Part shown: piece after piece, positions 1 through 10,534 of the stretch | Layout: each line of letters starts with the position of its first letter | Numbering within the stretch: the stretch's first letter is position 1 | Source of the DNA: Cinnamomum chago | Taxonomy: Eukaryota > Streptophyta > Magnoliopsida > Laurales > Lauraceae | Length of the DNA: 64,000 nucleotides | Assembly: GCA_038049695.1 (NCBI GenBank) | Contig: CP142456.1 | Span: 24,353,001-24,417,000 of the forward strand | Direction of reading: 5' to 3' | Position numbers and translations under genes: made by a program | Notes under the pieces: model-generated | What the model was told of the DNA's origin: nothing | Database searches by the model: none | The model's input: the letters and a program-made list of their open reading frames with translations, nothing else

Positions 1-6
1 GGCTCT

Positions 7-190
7 GGCCCTCGCGCCAGCCTCTTTGAGTTCGGTCACAGGACCAACTCCCCAAGGCCCCGGCCCTCGCGCCAGCCTCTTTGAGTTCGGTCACAGGACC
101 AACTCCCCAGGGCCCCGGCCCTCGCGCCAGCCTCTTTGAGTTCGGTCACAGGACCAACTCCCCAAGGCTCAGGCCCTCAAGCCAGCCTCC
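7..190. repeat. 55-bp tandem repeat, three full copies and a diverged fourth
   Basis: The start GGCCCTCGCGCCAGCC recurs at 7, 62 and 117, an exact 55-bp period, and a diverged fourth copy begins at 172. The array may continue to the left of the window. It lies next to the 3' end of the antisense ORF, the same place where TAT-2 carries its tandem repeats. Confidence 0.9.
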
Positions 191-651
191 TAGAAACCCT
201 CGGCACGGAGTTCGGCCTACACATAAGTTTGGTCCAGACCCCTCTAGTTACCAAAGAGTGCTCACCAAAAATAAAGATACGACCCCGGCTCTCCAGCGAA
301 CGGGCCGCATCTCGGGTTATGAGCCCAAACTAATTTCAAATTCCTTCCTAAGGTATTTCTCCCATAAGCTTGTCTTTAGAGCCTAGCCATTGGTCTAGAG
401 GCAGCCTAGTATACTCACCGAAGGGGTTCGCCATCCTAAGACAGAAAGGTGGGTTAAAGTCTGGATGCTTTACCGACCTCAAGGACTTGCAAGTTTTCGC
501 ACCAAAACATCCACATCACATAGCAGAAAGAAAGAGATAAGAAAACTGCTGGGGAATCAAAAGAGAAATTCGTTCTTTTCATTGATGGAAGAATGAATAC
601 AGAGCTTTTCGTACAAATCTGAAAGAAAAAAGAAGAAAAATCCTATGGCTT

Positions 652-3008
652 CTAGGGCGCCGCTTCTTTATTTTCTGGAGCTGGAGGATCTGATGGGGCA
701 GGAGCATCAGATGGAGGAGCCGGAGGGGGAGCCAGGGCCGCTTCGGCCTCGGTGGGGGTCGGAGGAGGAGGAGGCACGTCTGGAACTTCGATAGGGGTCC
801 CAGGAGGGTTGGAGCCAGGCTCTGATTCTGAACCCGACACTGCAGGCTGGAACTTAGGGAGGTCCGCGAATATGGGGGCATCTTCAGGAACCCCATATTT
901 GCGGAGAGCCTCCTTGCACCCCATCTCGAACAGCACCGGGCTCAGATCCATAATTTGAGCCACATACTCCTCCGATGCCCAGTCCACTCCATCTTGATAA
1001 GCTTTCGCGGCCTGGGCCCTCAGGGTGGACTCGACATCGGCCCTCTCTTTCCTGGAGGCCTCGAGCTCGGTCTCTTTCCTGGCCAGTTCGTTCTGCTTTT
1101 CGGCAAGCTCGACCTCCCTCTTTACGAGCTCGGCCCCCTTCGCGGCGAGCTCGGCCTCCAGTTGAGCCGCCCTCCTCGCCTTATCATCAACGGCACCCCT
1201 CAGGTTTTTGTTCTCGCCCTGCAACTTGATAATTTCGGCCTTTGCCGCTTGTTGCTCAGTTGCGGACTGGGCGAGCTTCTCCTCCGCCTTCTTTATTTCG
1301 GCCGCGCTGGCCTCTAGCGCACCCCCATCTTCTTCTTCTCCTTCTCCAGGGCGGCGATATAGGCAGTTCTTTCCGCCAGCCTATCCATTAGCACCTAAGT
1401 CCTCTGTACATTCTACAAAAGGATAAAAATAGTAAGGGGAGGAAGAAGACTACCTCAAGCGACGCCCTCATCGTCTGATGAAGTAGACCCGCCAACGCAA
1501 CCTTCTTGTGCTTCTCCATGTCCAAGGGGAGGGCACATCCCCGGCCAAGGGCCACGACCGACTCCCAGCTGGAGCCCAGCCGCTCCCCCATGGTCATGGG
1601 CTCGTTGGGGTTGAGGTCGAAGTTGGGCCTCCAAGGTGCCGGCACTGAAGGCTGGGCCTGCGACTCCGCTCCTTGGAGCCTCCCCTCCATGCCCGCCAGG
1701 CGAGGCCTCTTCTCGGGAGGGGGCCCCTCGCCCTCCTTTCCGGCCTCAACGGGCCGAGACCGGGTATCCCTCTGCGGCTGCGGCGGAGGCGGCAGAACTT
1801 CCTTCGCGGGCTCGACCACCCGCGGCCTGCTGTCCTTGAGCGGACGAGATTCCTTGGGCAGCCGGACCTCCTTGGGGGGTTCCACCGATCTCCCCTTCTT
1901 AGCTTTTGAGGAGGCGACCCCGGCCGCTCCCGACGCTGCTCCCGACGAGAAGGAGGAAGCAGCCGCTGCGGAGCCTTGGGAGGCGCCCGACCCACTAGGG
2001 GCACGATTGGAGGCGGAGGGAGCCCGACCCGTAAAGATCACAGCACCTAAGCTCTTCAAAGGGGGGCGCTGTCCTTCCATCTCTTCTTCTTCTTCTTCTC
2101 CTCTTTGGCCTCGGGAGGGAGGGCTGTCAGCAATAACTATCGGGCCTTGGGGCTCCAGCGCTTGGCCGCTGGTCTCGGCGAGGGCAAGGACAACCTCCCC
2201 TATCGGCTGGGAGGGGATCTCGGTAGTCTTCCTGGTGTAGGACTGATACCGAGGTTTGTACCCTAGCAGGGAGAAGGCAACTCGGTCGTGGTGACCGTGG
2301 TAGCGATGAATCTTCTCTAACCACGCGTCATTTCGTTTCCACTTGTCGAAGCTGGCCTCTCTCCTCCTCTTCTGAATACCTGCGCAGGAAAAAGGCAAGG
2401 GCGTCAGCTCGGCTTAACGATCAGCAAAGGCAATACAAGCAAAACCTAGAGGGGCGGGCATTTACTAGGGGGGTCCCAAGCCTCCGCCGAACCTAGATTC
2501 TCCGATCCTCCTCGGTTTCGGTCCCCTTGAACTCCCAGTTCCCAGAGACCAAAATACGGTCATCTCCAGCGTATTTGGTGGAGTCCTCCAGGGCGTTCAC
2601 CAAAGGACGGCGCCTGGCTTTCACTCGGAGATAATAGGCGTCCTCAGCCCCTGCGGCCTTGCAGATATCATAGACATCTTCTATGTCGTGCACCCCGAGG
2701 TTGATATCCAAAATCCATTTCAGCTCGGCCACGCCCATTATTATTTTGAAGTCATTCGGCATTAGCTGGAAGGGGCAGATTTTCCAGACGTTGAGGCAGG
2801 ATCGGAGAAGCGGGTGGATAGGGAACCTAACCCCCCCTTCACACACCGACAACAGGGGGAAAGGCATCCATTCATTATACCGGGAAAGGCCACCAGGGAG
2901 GTCCCCGAGATCGTCAGGTTTAACCAAGACGTCGGCCGGGATCTTAAACGACGACCTGAAAGCCTCCAGGGCTGTAGGGCCCTCTAACCAGTGGCTATAA
3001 GCCCCCAT
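652..3008 (-). pseudogene. Antisense extra ORF of TAT-1, Transposase_28-type domain plus coiled coil
   Basis: The likely start is the ATG at 3008 (protein begins MGAYSHWLEG). The first exon holds a block with RYNEWMPFPLL, FPIHPLLRSCLNVWKI and QLMPNDFKIIMGV that resembles the plant 'putative gypsy type transposon' family (Transposase_28). The next coding stretch (about 2380-1440) is basic, then Pro/Ser-rich; the last (about 1390-652) is a heptad-rich coiled coil with a Pro-rich tail ending in ENKEAAP and a stop at 652. Introns are suggested by an acceptor (TGCGCAG) near 2382 and a donor (GAG|GTAGTC) near 1454. The coiled-coil frame runs open upstream to about 1320 but does not join the preceding frame cleanly, suggesting a frameshift. 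No function is established for these extra ORFs; proteins with this domain occur widely in plant LTR retrotransposons. Exon borders are my inference. Confidence 0.55.
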
Positions 3009-3332
3009 CTTTCTTAGAAGGCTAAGGAGCAAGAGAAAATAGGCGAAAATTTGGAAAAACCCTAAAAGGCCAAGACCCTCTGAAAACAAAGAAAAGGAGG
3101 GGTACGAAGGAGTAGCAGAGACAAGGAGTGGAACTCACAGAAAAGGTGAGAAGGACTGCAGAAGACGAGAAGGCAGGAAGTAGGAAGCAGAAAGGGAAGT
3201 CTTCAGTGGTCCTCTGGCTTGGGCGAAGTTGCAGCAAGGTGTTCAGCAAGATGTTCTTCAGCACCTCAGCAAGAGCTCTCATTCTCAGACAAAAAGCTAG
3301 GGTAAAAGGGAAGGGGAAGAAGACGCTTCCGC

Positions 3333-3340
3333 TTATATAG
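3333..3340 (-). promoter_or_regulatory. TATA box of the TAT-1 antisense ORF
   Basis: On the minus strand the sequence reads CTATATAAGC, about 325 bases upstream of the ATG at 3008, with a long leader that contains a small upstream ORF (3282-3022). It would give the antisense ORF a promoter separate from the LTR. Confidence 0.5.
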
Positions 3341-3420
3341 AGGGACGCCCCTCTTGATTACCCTGCCACACATCGCTTCGATCCCGGAGAATGGCCAGAT
3401 GGAGGATTCCACGTGGCAGT

Positions 3421-5629
3421 TGTAAGTCCATGGGGATCCGAACCCTAGAGGGGGGGTGAATAGGGTGAGCTCCTTTTATGACCAATTTTAACAATTTTAA
3501 CTTCTTTAAAACAAACTAGTCACATGTGATGATTTATCATACAAGATGCGGAAGCTAACAAAATAATCACCACAAAGCAATCACCATCACACAAGTATTT
3601 ATAGTGGTTCGGCCTCAATGCCTACATCCACTACCGGCTTGTGAACCAACACCCCACCGGATTTCCACTATTTATGCTTTTCAATAGGCTAAGCAATAAC
3701 CTTTACAATATGCTTTCCAAGGCTAAGCAATAACCTTACAATGATGTTTTTCAAGGCTTAACATCAACCTATACATTATGCTTTTATAGGCTAAGCAATA
3801 ACCTCTTCAACCACAAGGTTGGTTATCTCTCTAATTTAGTGTCTATAATACACTTGATGGAGATTCTATTTAGCTCATTACAATGCCTCTTAAATAGGCG
3901 GATATGGAAGTGAAAAACAAATACACACTCACACTATGAATGCAAAGTTGAAAACAAATGAAGTGTGTGTGTAGTCCTCAATCATTTTGAAAATGAAAGT
4001 TCATAAATGTAAGCCTAAGGCTTTTGAAAGTTTTAGTTCATAAAACATTTATGATTGAGGATATAATGCAATCACATGTTAAAAGTAACAACTTGTTAAT
4101 GATATCAAAGTTACACAAGTTGTATGAAATGGATTAGCTCTAAACATGTGATGCATAGGGATGTCAATCAAATCAACATGAAGCTCAAAACATAAAAATA
4201 GATTTGATTGAAAAGAGGGGACAAATCATATGTAATTATAAGGACAACTTGAAAATGATTTACCAATCAAAGTAAGGCAAGTTGTGAAGCATTAAAACAA
4301 TAATACACATATGATTTGTAATGATGTTGGATCCAAAACATAAGATACATTTGAGAGAGATTTTCTTATGATGGAAAAACAACAACCAATGATTCAACAA
4401 AGTATATGAATCATGTTACATATTTCATTAAAATGATCTACTTAGATTTACCAAGGATAAAGTACTACTTTGATGAATCAATGGTGATGTATCCAAAACA
4501 ATAGATCTATTCAAAATATAACACATGCTAAGGATACAACACATCATAGGTTAACATGTTACAAGATTTACCAATGATAAAACAAAACATGAAAACATAT
4601 GATTTGTAAAGAAGTTGAATCCAAAATATAAGTTAGTTTTGAAAGAGATGTTCTTATGATGGAAAACAACAATCAAAGATTCAACCAAGTATATGGATCA
4701 TGTTACATATGATTTACTAAAGTTCTTTCATTAACATGATCTACTTAGATTTACCAAAGTTAAGTACTACTTGGATTGAATCATGTGATGTTGTATCCAA
4801 AACAATAAATCAACTCAAAACATAGAATATGTTAAGGACACAACACAAACATAGTTTAACATGCTAGAAATGATTTACCAAAAATAAAACAAAAGCATGC
4901 AAACATATGATTAAGGAAGGAAGAGCCTACTTGGTGGTTTAAACTTCATTAATCCAAGCTTTAGCTTTCCTAATCATCCCCTTCATCCCTTGGTTCTTTT
5001 CCCTTTTGAAATGCCTCAAATCCTCTCAAGGAGGGGCTAAAAAAAACCCAACTTTTGGCAAGGGAAAGAACTCATATTTATAGCAAAAAGTTGCCAACGG
5101 CTAGTTCTCGGTCGACCGACAAAGAGGTCTCGGTCGACCAGGAAGGCACAACGGTCAGATTTCTGACCGTTGGAGGTTTCAGTTCAAAACTGTGGATTTT
5201 ACCTCCAGTTGTCTCGGTCGACCGAGACCTGCCTCTCGGTCGACCGGCAACACTGCCGGGACTGCCTCCCTTTGCAACTTTTGCATATTTGAAGGTTATT
5301 TCTTTGGGGGACCTTTTGGCAACTAAATCAAGCTAGGAAAACATGTTTTAAAGATTCTAATGGTTTTTAAAACATGACATAAAAAGCCTAAAAAGATTCA
5401 AAACTTTTAAAACAAAGGCTTGCTTGATTTCTTGAAAACTCTTTTCTAAAACAAATGCATCCAAGATTTAAAAACAAATCATGCATAAATCAAAACTTTT
5501 ACAACTCTTAAAAGTAATGCATGAATAAATCAAGATTTCAAGTTTATCTAAAACAATGCATGTGTGTAAATCAAATGATGCTTGAATGATAATGCATCCA
5601 TCAAATTGCAATCTAGAAAATTCCTAACA
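3421..5629 (-). mobile_element. SOLO-A: solo LTR of a plant LTR retrotransposon
   Basis: Read on the minus strand it starts TGTTAGG and ends GGACTTACA, and it is flanked by a perfect 5-bp duplication, GCAGT at 3416-3420 and 5630-5634. It has no coding capacity and no internal domain, so it is a solo LTR of 2209 bp left by LTR-LTR recombination. Near its inner end (plus 3438-3460) it has the run of seven G followed by TGAATAGGG that is familiar from plant copia LTRs. A TATA box lies at about 5074-5083 (minus). A same-family copy in opposite orientation is at 21345-23549. It also holds a 288-308 bp internal tandem duplication (about 4307-4910) and short repeats around 3670-3810 built on AGGCTAAGCAATAACC. 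Confidence 0.9.
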
Positions 5630-5831
5630 GCAGTGACGGTTCATCTCTCACCACGCCTCTGGTACAATATTTATCACCTCGGTCATACGGAACGGCGTCC
5701 CGCGTGCTTGATGAAGGGGCATCATGATGAAGACCTCATAAATGCAAGATACGAAAGGACGGCCCCATCACCTCCAAATCTTATCTCCCGAACTCGGATC
5801 AAGCCCAAGAGGTCGAGAGCTAGGGGGCAAT

Positions 5832-6460
5832 TGTGTGGGGGCCGTTCCCCAGTCTCGGTTTACCATCGGTCTCGGTTCCATCCAAGTTCGGCCGCGATGC
5901 CATCTCGGAAGAAGTCATGGAGCGAGTCTCGGTGGCTGCGTCACGAGCCCCGATCTCGGTCTTCACCTCTGCCCGACCTCGGCCCCTGTCACTCAGCCAT
6001 AAATGTGGCCATAAATGCGCTGCCATGACGGGATCGGCAAACTGACAACAGAGTGGGCGCCGGACCTAGATAAGGAGCACGCCTTATCTAAAGTCATGTC
6101 CATAGGCAAGGGGTGCTGGTCCGATGGGACATTCCCTTTTTACCTACCCCCACTCAGGAGGTACGAATACACGCTGATGGGACTGCCATCCCTTCATGTG
6201 GACAGTGCCATGATGACTCTCACGTCTATATATATTGCATGAAGGAAAACCATGCGAGGTACGCACAATCCTCCCCTCCCAGAGCTCTCTTTCTCTTTTC
6301 TCTTTCAGTTCTCACACTGACTTGAGCGTCGGAGGGCCTTCGGCTGCCCATAGCCAGGGTCTCTGACTGTTATCTTCTCCCTTTCAGGTCACTGGAGGCT
6401 TGATCCTTTCCCTCTATCCTCCCTAAATCCTCAAATCAGGAGCTTAATCCTCCATTAGCA
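5832..6460 (+). mobile_element. 3' LTR of TAT-1
   Basis: A purine-rich tract (GAGAGCTAGGGGGCAAT) directly precedes TGTGTGGGGGCC, the expected polypurine-tract/LTR junction. A TATA-like run TCTATATATATTG is at about 6225-6237, and the downstream R/U5 part contains TGACTTGAGCGTCGGAGG, a phrase common in plant gypsy LTRs. The end is placed at TCCATTAGCA (6460) by the TG...CA rule; no target duplication could be confirmed because the other end is outside the window. Confidence 0.5.
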
Positions 6461-6479
6461 AAGTCCGTAATTTTTAGGG

Positions 6480-7060
6480 ACTTACATTAATAAAAAAAAT
6501 ACAAGCACATGATCAAACATTACACATATTATCTGTGAGAGAAGCACCATCCTTGGGCAGTGTATCAGCCAACTCATTGGCTTCTCTAAAAGCATGCTTA
6601 AACACTAAAGTAACTACAGAGGAGATAAATTGGATTTCTTCAACCTTGTAAAAGGTAAAATACCATCCTTCTATTAACACAAAACTGTAAGTTGTGAAGT
6701 AGGTGAGGCAAATTTAGGATTGCTGATGGGATTGACAATGACTACTATAAACTACCTACCATCCCAAACTCTTCTGCATCCCAGCTATAGAGAACAATGG
6801 TCCTTCTTGGTTTCCACCCCAAGACTGAGCTGTAAAGACCATGTCCCTCTTTTCTTTCCATCTTCCTTGCCTAGCTTGGACTTGTAGGTGCTTGATGATT
6901 CCATGTTTCCATTTGTTAGTTTTATTCATTTTCAAATAACAAGACAGAAAAGAACCCAATACATCCTTAATTATCGAACCTAATCCAAATCCAACGAAAC
7001 AATGTACAAACTGACCATTACTTACGTGAAACAGGTGTGATGCTGCAAACAACATGACAT
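6480..7060 (-). pseudogene. RNase H domain fragment, probably from a LINE
   Basis: On the minus strand 7055-6756 is open and contains GFGLGSIIKDVLGSF, resembling the first strands of the RNase H fold at the end of plant LINE polyproteins. Further downstream (about 6650-6540) another frame reads HAFREANELADTLPKDG, which matches the usual C-terminal HxxREANxxADxLAK motif. The two parts are out of frame and the middle does not align well, so it is decayed. No poly-A tail is visible. The source could instead be a host gene fragment of the RVT_3 type. Confidence 0.4.
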
Positions 7061-8094
7061 CATCAGATGCATGACGATTGTCGCCAATGCATCACTTCAA
7101 AATGTCTAGTTTTATCACCTGCACTGGATCGATCCCGTCACATCCTATATCTGTTATGAAATTAATAACTATATCAATAAGTATTCATTAGCATCAAAAG
7201 GAAGTAAAAGATGGTTCTTTGTTCATGCAATTATCTTGTCTAGACCAAAACGAGTGTAAAGATAGTTATGAACCCATGTCAACATCATTCAACTATTGCA
7301 CACCAAGTCACACCCTTGGTAAGAATTAGATGGAATCCTGGCCTCAAGGATGAGAGCCCCCAACGCAAATCAAACTGGAGAGGATGGGTTGCTGCAAAAA
7401 TGTGGCAGAAGGGATACGAAACAATTGATGCAAGCAGCAAGAAGATGAATTGAAGAAGGTGAGCCACATTGTTTCTTGGTCATCTTAACTGACAGGGGTG
7501 TGGACCTTATTGTATCTTTTTGCAACAAGTATCAAACGTCAGAAGATGAATTGAAGAAGACAATGGAGAAAGCTAATAATTTAATTGTTGACATTTTGAA
7601 GAAAAAACCACAATTGGCCTCTGATTGTAAATCAGAGAACCTAGATAATATCAATACATGTATATTTTAATGAATGATGGATGTAAAAAAATAGATAATA
7701 ATTAATTTAAATAAAAAGATAACTTAGAAGTTTAAGTACAAAAATGAGTGAATGAATTAATAGGCAGGGGAGGATCCAAGTGTTAGCATGCGGGTCGAGT
7801 AAAGTATAAGAATTGAAATTTTCTTTCCATTTAACCTTTTCACCACTCAAACGAAAATCCTAAATCTGTCATTGATAATAGGAAAAGTATAAGAATTAGT
7901 GTAGGTAACATATGTACAGAGGATTCTCAAAATGAAAGAGGCACATATATTAATGGTTAAAATTAGATCAATATAGACGGTAGCAATGATTGTGAATGTG
8001 AGAAAATAAAATATAATATGTACATCTCATAAATTTCGACTAGTTATTATGTTAAAATTTCAAGAGAATAATCTACTAACCAAAGGGTCGTATC
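7061..8094. other. Intergenic, no recognisable gene
   Basis: AT-rich sequence with short ORFs (7268-7453, 7476-7670) that resemble no family I know. A 20-base direct repeat (AGAAGATGAATTGAAGAAG) occurs at about 7440 and 7541. The outer end of CACTA-1 should lie here, but no CACTA terminus was found. Confidence 0.4.
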
Positions 8095-10343
8095 ATGATC
8101 TCCAGTAGATGTGCCATCACCAGCAGAAGTGGTCCCTCTCATGGTGTCGAAATAGCTGGTCGGATCTATCCCTGCCGCAGTTACCAACTGTTGAACGAAG
8201 GCCTCAAGTGCACCCTGCTTCCTGTCCTACTCAGCCTGCCCAGCTACCCTCCTATCCTGCTCAGCTACCCTCCGACCTTGCTCAGCTAGTTGCACCCACA
8301 GGGCAATCACCTCAGGATCCGGTGACCGAGACTGTGTGGAAGATGCAGAGGTCTTCGTATATATGCCATACCCTTTTAAGTATCCAGACCTCTGCCCAAG
8401 CACATCAACAACAATCTGTTCCTCAGTTATTAGAGCTGTGACAGAGGGCTGCGACTGCTCCTCAGTCCGTTGCACCAGGGCCTCCTGTCATTTAAATAAA
8501 AAAGGGATTTAGAATGCTTTTATGGGATTATTTATCATAACTGACTTATTAGCAAACGTACATGTCTCTGCTGAGCCACCTCATTTACCCACTCATTACT
8601 ATTTTCTCTGTAGTGGGTGTCGCGAAAGAATTGAGTAATAGGCGACGTTTGACCGGCATTCTGTGCCGTCTGTCATTTGAAATAGCTTTGTATTAGATAT
8701 GAACCTAGCTACATATTGATAAATTAATAAACTTAATATAGTTTTTTCATATGAATATAATTAGTACCATCAGAGACAGCCTCGATGCAAATGACCTGGA
8801 GCCACTAGTATGATTATATGGCAGCTTGGCTCGACTCTCTTTAGCTTTTTTCGACTTCGCCTACATAGAAAAATAATAATACAATAGCAGTCATTTATAA
8901 AATCATTACTAATAGAATTATGTTGGAATACATAAATAATTGTTGCATATAACATCCCAAAGTTACCTTTCAGGCTGGCGATTCCCAGCACTGCGAGACC
9001 ATCAACTGCCAGTCAGCTGGATCACAACCCTCTTCCGGGTGGTCCTAGGGTCGGGGAACCCACTGCTCCAACAGCTCCAAATAGTGACAATGTAGCTCGT
9101 ACTTCCAACTCTTATACAAAACCCTGCATTGGCGGTCAATGTCCGCCCTGTGCTGCATATCGCCCTCGTAGTACCCGATATCAAAAACTTATTGCAATTA
9201 GGGGAGAGGCACATAAAGATTAGTAATAACAAAATATAATCAGATTTTGTAATGTGGAGCACAATTATAATAAATTTGGTTGATATTTCTCATTTCAGTT
9301 TACCTGAACTACAGCAATGACAACAAGCTTGATCCCATTGTCAAGCTTCTTCTAGCCATGGGGCCTGACTGTGGCAACCTCTCTAATGGCTAACCCAAGA
9401 TGGTTAACCAGTGATGGGGTATGTTCCCCTTCTGGCCTATGACTGGAGATGGGGATCGGGACTAGCATGTTATGACCCAGCTGTCTCCTCAGCTTTGTCA
9501 CATTCTTCCCTCCCGTAACACCCCTTACACGGCTCAGAACCTCCGAGGTTGAGGTTGATGCTGTTAAGATGAAAGTGCTAAATGAGTTAGTGTACACAAA
9601 TCATTAAATTGAGGTGAACCATTCTGAATTTTAAGAGGTCATAATTTTCTCACCTACGCTGCTCCTGACTGTATGAGGACTCGCCGGAAGCTGGGACGGC
9701 TGAGGCTGGGTCGGAAAGGGCTGTGTGGTTGGAGGCTGAATCGGCAGAGGCTGGGGGGCTGCCAAATCAGGGGTGCTCCCTGATCCTCCAGACCGTGTAA
9801 CTAGAAGAGCAGCCAATGGAGGCTTTGTCGAGGCCTCAGCTGGGCTCTCTACACGAACTAACTTGAGTGTAGCTGCAATCCTCCGAGCACGTTTCACCCT
9901 ATTATCTCGAGGCATCTCTGCAATCTGACAAGGAAAATAAATAATTAATAGAAAAAATCAATAATATTAATAAAGTGAATGTCAACAATTTACATTAAAT
10001 AGAAATGAAAATCATTTTAGCATGAGTGTCACCATCAAAACTAATATTTTCAAGTACACGTCATAGACATTCATAGAAAGATTACCTCATCCGATTGAGA
10101 CCAAGATGTCTCGTCATTTACATCATCATCTTCGGGGGGAATGTAGTTCTCATCCTTATCATTCCCACTAACATTCCTCTTTCCCTTCTCGTTTGTCCCT
10201 TTAGCCGAACCAAATATAGTGCGTGCGGTCGGCGGGAGCCCTAGAGATGCAAGTTTTTCTACATTATGCTTATTGTCATTTTTCTCTTTAATAAATAATT
10301 GGATGCTTGCACTTGACGGGACAACTCTCCTGGTTTGACCCAT
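8095..10343 (-). pseudogene. TnpA-like protein (Transposase_24) of CACTA-1
   Basis: The gene is broken into several exon-like stretches: 10343-10071 (N-terminal exon with the ENxxKLASLG-like segment and an acidic end), 9915-9631 (Pro/Gln-rich), 9597-9310 (RVRGVTGGKNVTKLRRQLG), about 9260-9000, about 8670-8560 (ITQFFRDTHYRENSNEWVNE), and 8475-8100 (VLGQRSGYLKGYG). The last two match the order seen in CACTA-3 (ADLYRQRHYSKKNNRWITD, then NLLGKRVARRQGYRSRG). TnpA-type proteins bind the subterminal repeats of CACTA elements. No continuous frame remains, and exon borders are approximate. Confidence 0.6.
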
Positions 10344-10534
10344 TTTCTCCCTCCGTTTGGCATCTTTTGCAACTATTATATATAGAAATAAGAATAAAAT
10401 GTGAAATGTAGAAATGTCTTATCTATATATGAACAAATCAAAAGAGAAAATGAAATTGAACACAATGTCATTATGTAAGACAAGATTTTTATTAATTTAC
10501 TGAATCGTTACATGTGCAAAACCTGAAACAAACA

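Larger units (their letters stand above)
1..6460 (+). mobile_element. TAT-1: 3' part of a Tat-like Ty3/gypsy LTR retrotransposon
   Basis: The window opens inside this element. Seen in order: 55-bp tandem repeats (from 7), an antisense multi-exon ORF of the Transposase_28 ('putative gypsy type transposon') kind (3008 down to about 652), its TATA box, a polypurine tract (about 5819-5831) and a 3' LTR (5832-6460) that reads on the plus strand. The layout matches plant Tat-lineage retrotransposons with an additional ORF placed antisense between pol and the 3' LTR. No gag or pol is in view, so the lineage is inferred from the extra ORF and layout and from the parallel with TAT-2. The 2.2-kb SOLO-A is nested between the antisense promoter and the polypurine tract. 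Confidence 0.6.

Noticed and set aside
1506..2240. 244-residue plus-strand ORF
   Set aside because: GC-rich shadow of the antisense Transposase_28-type ORF; no domain on this strand.
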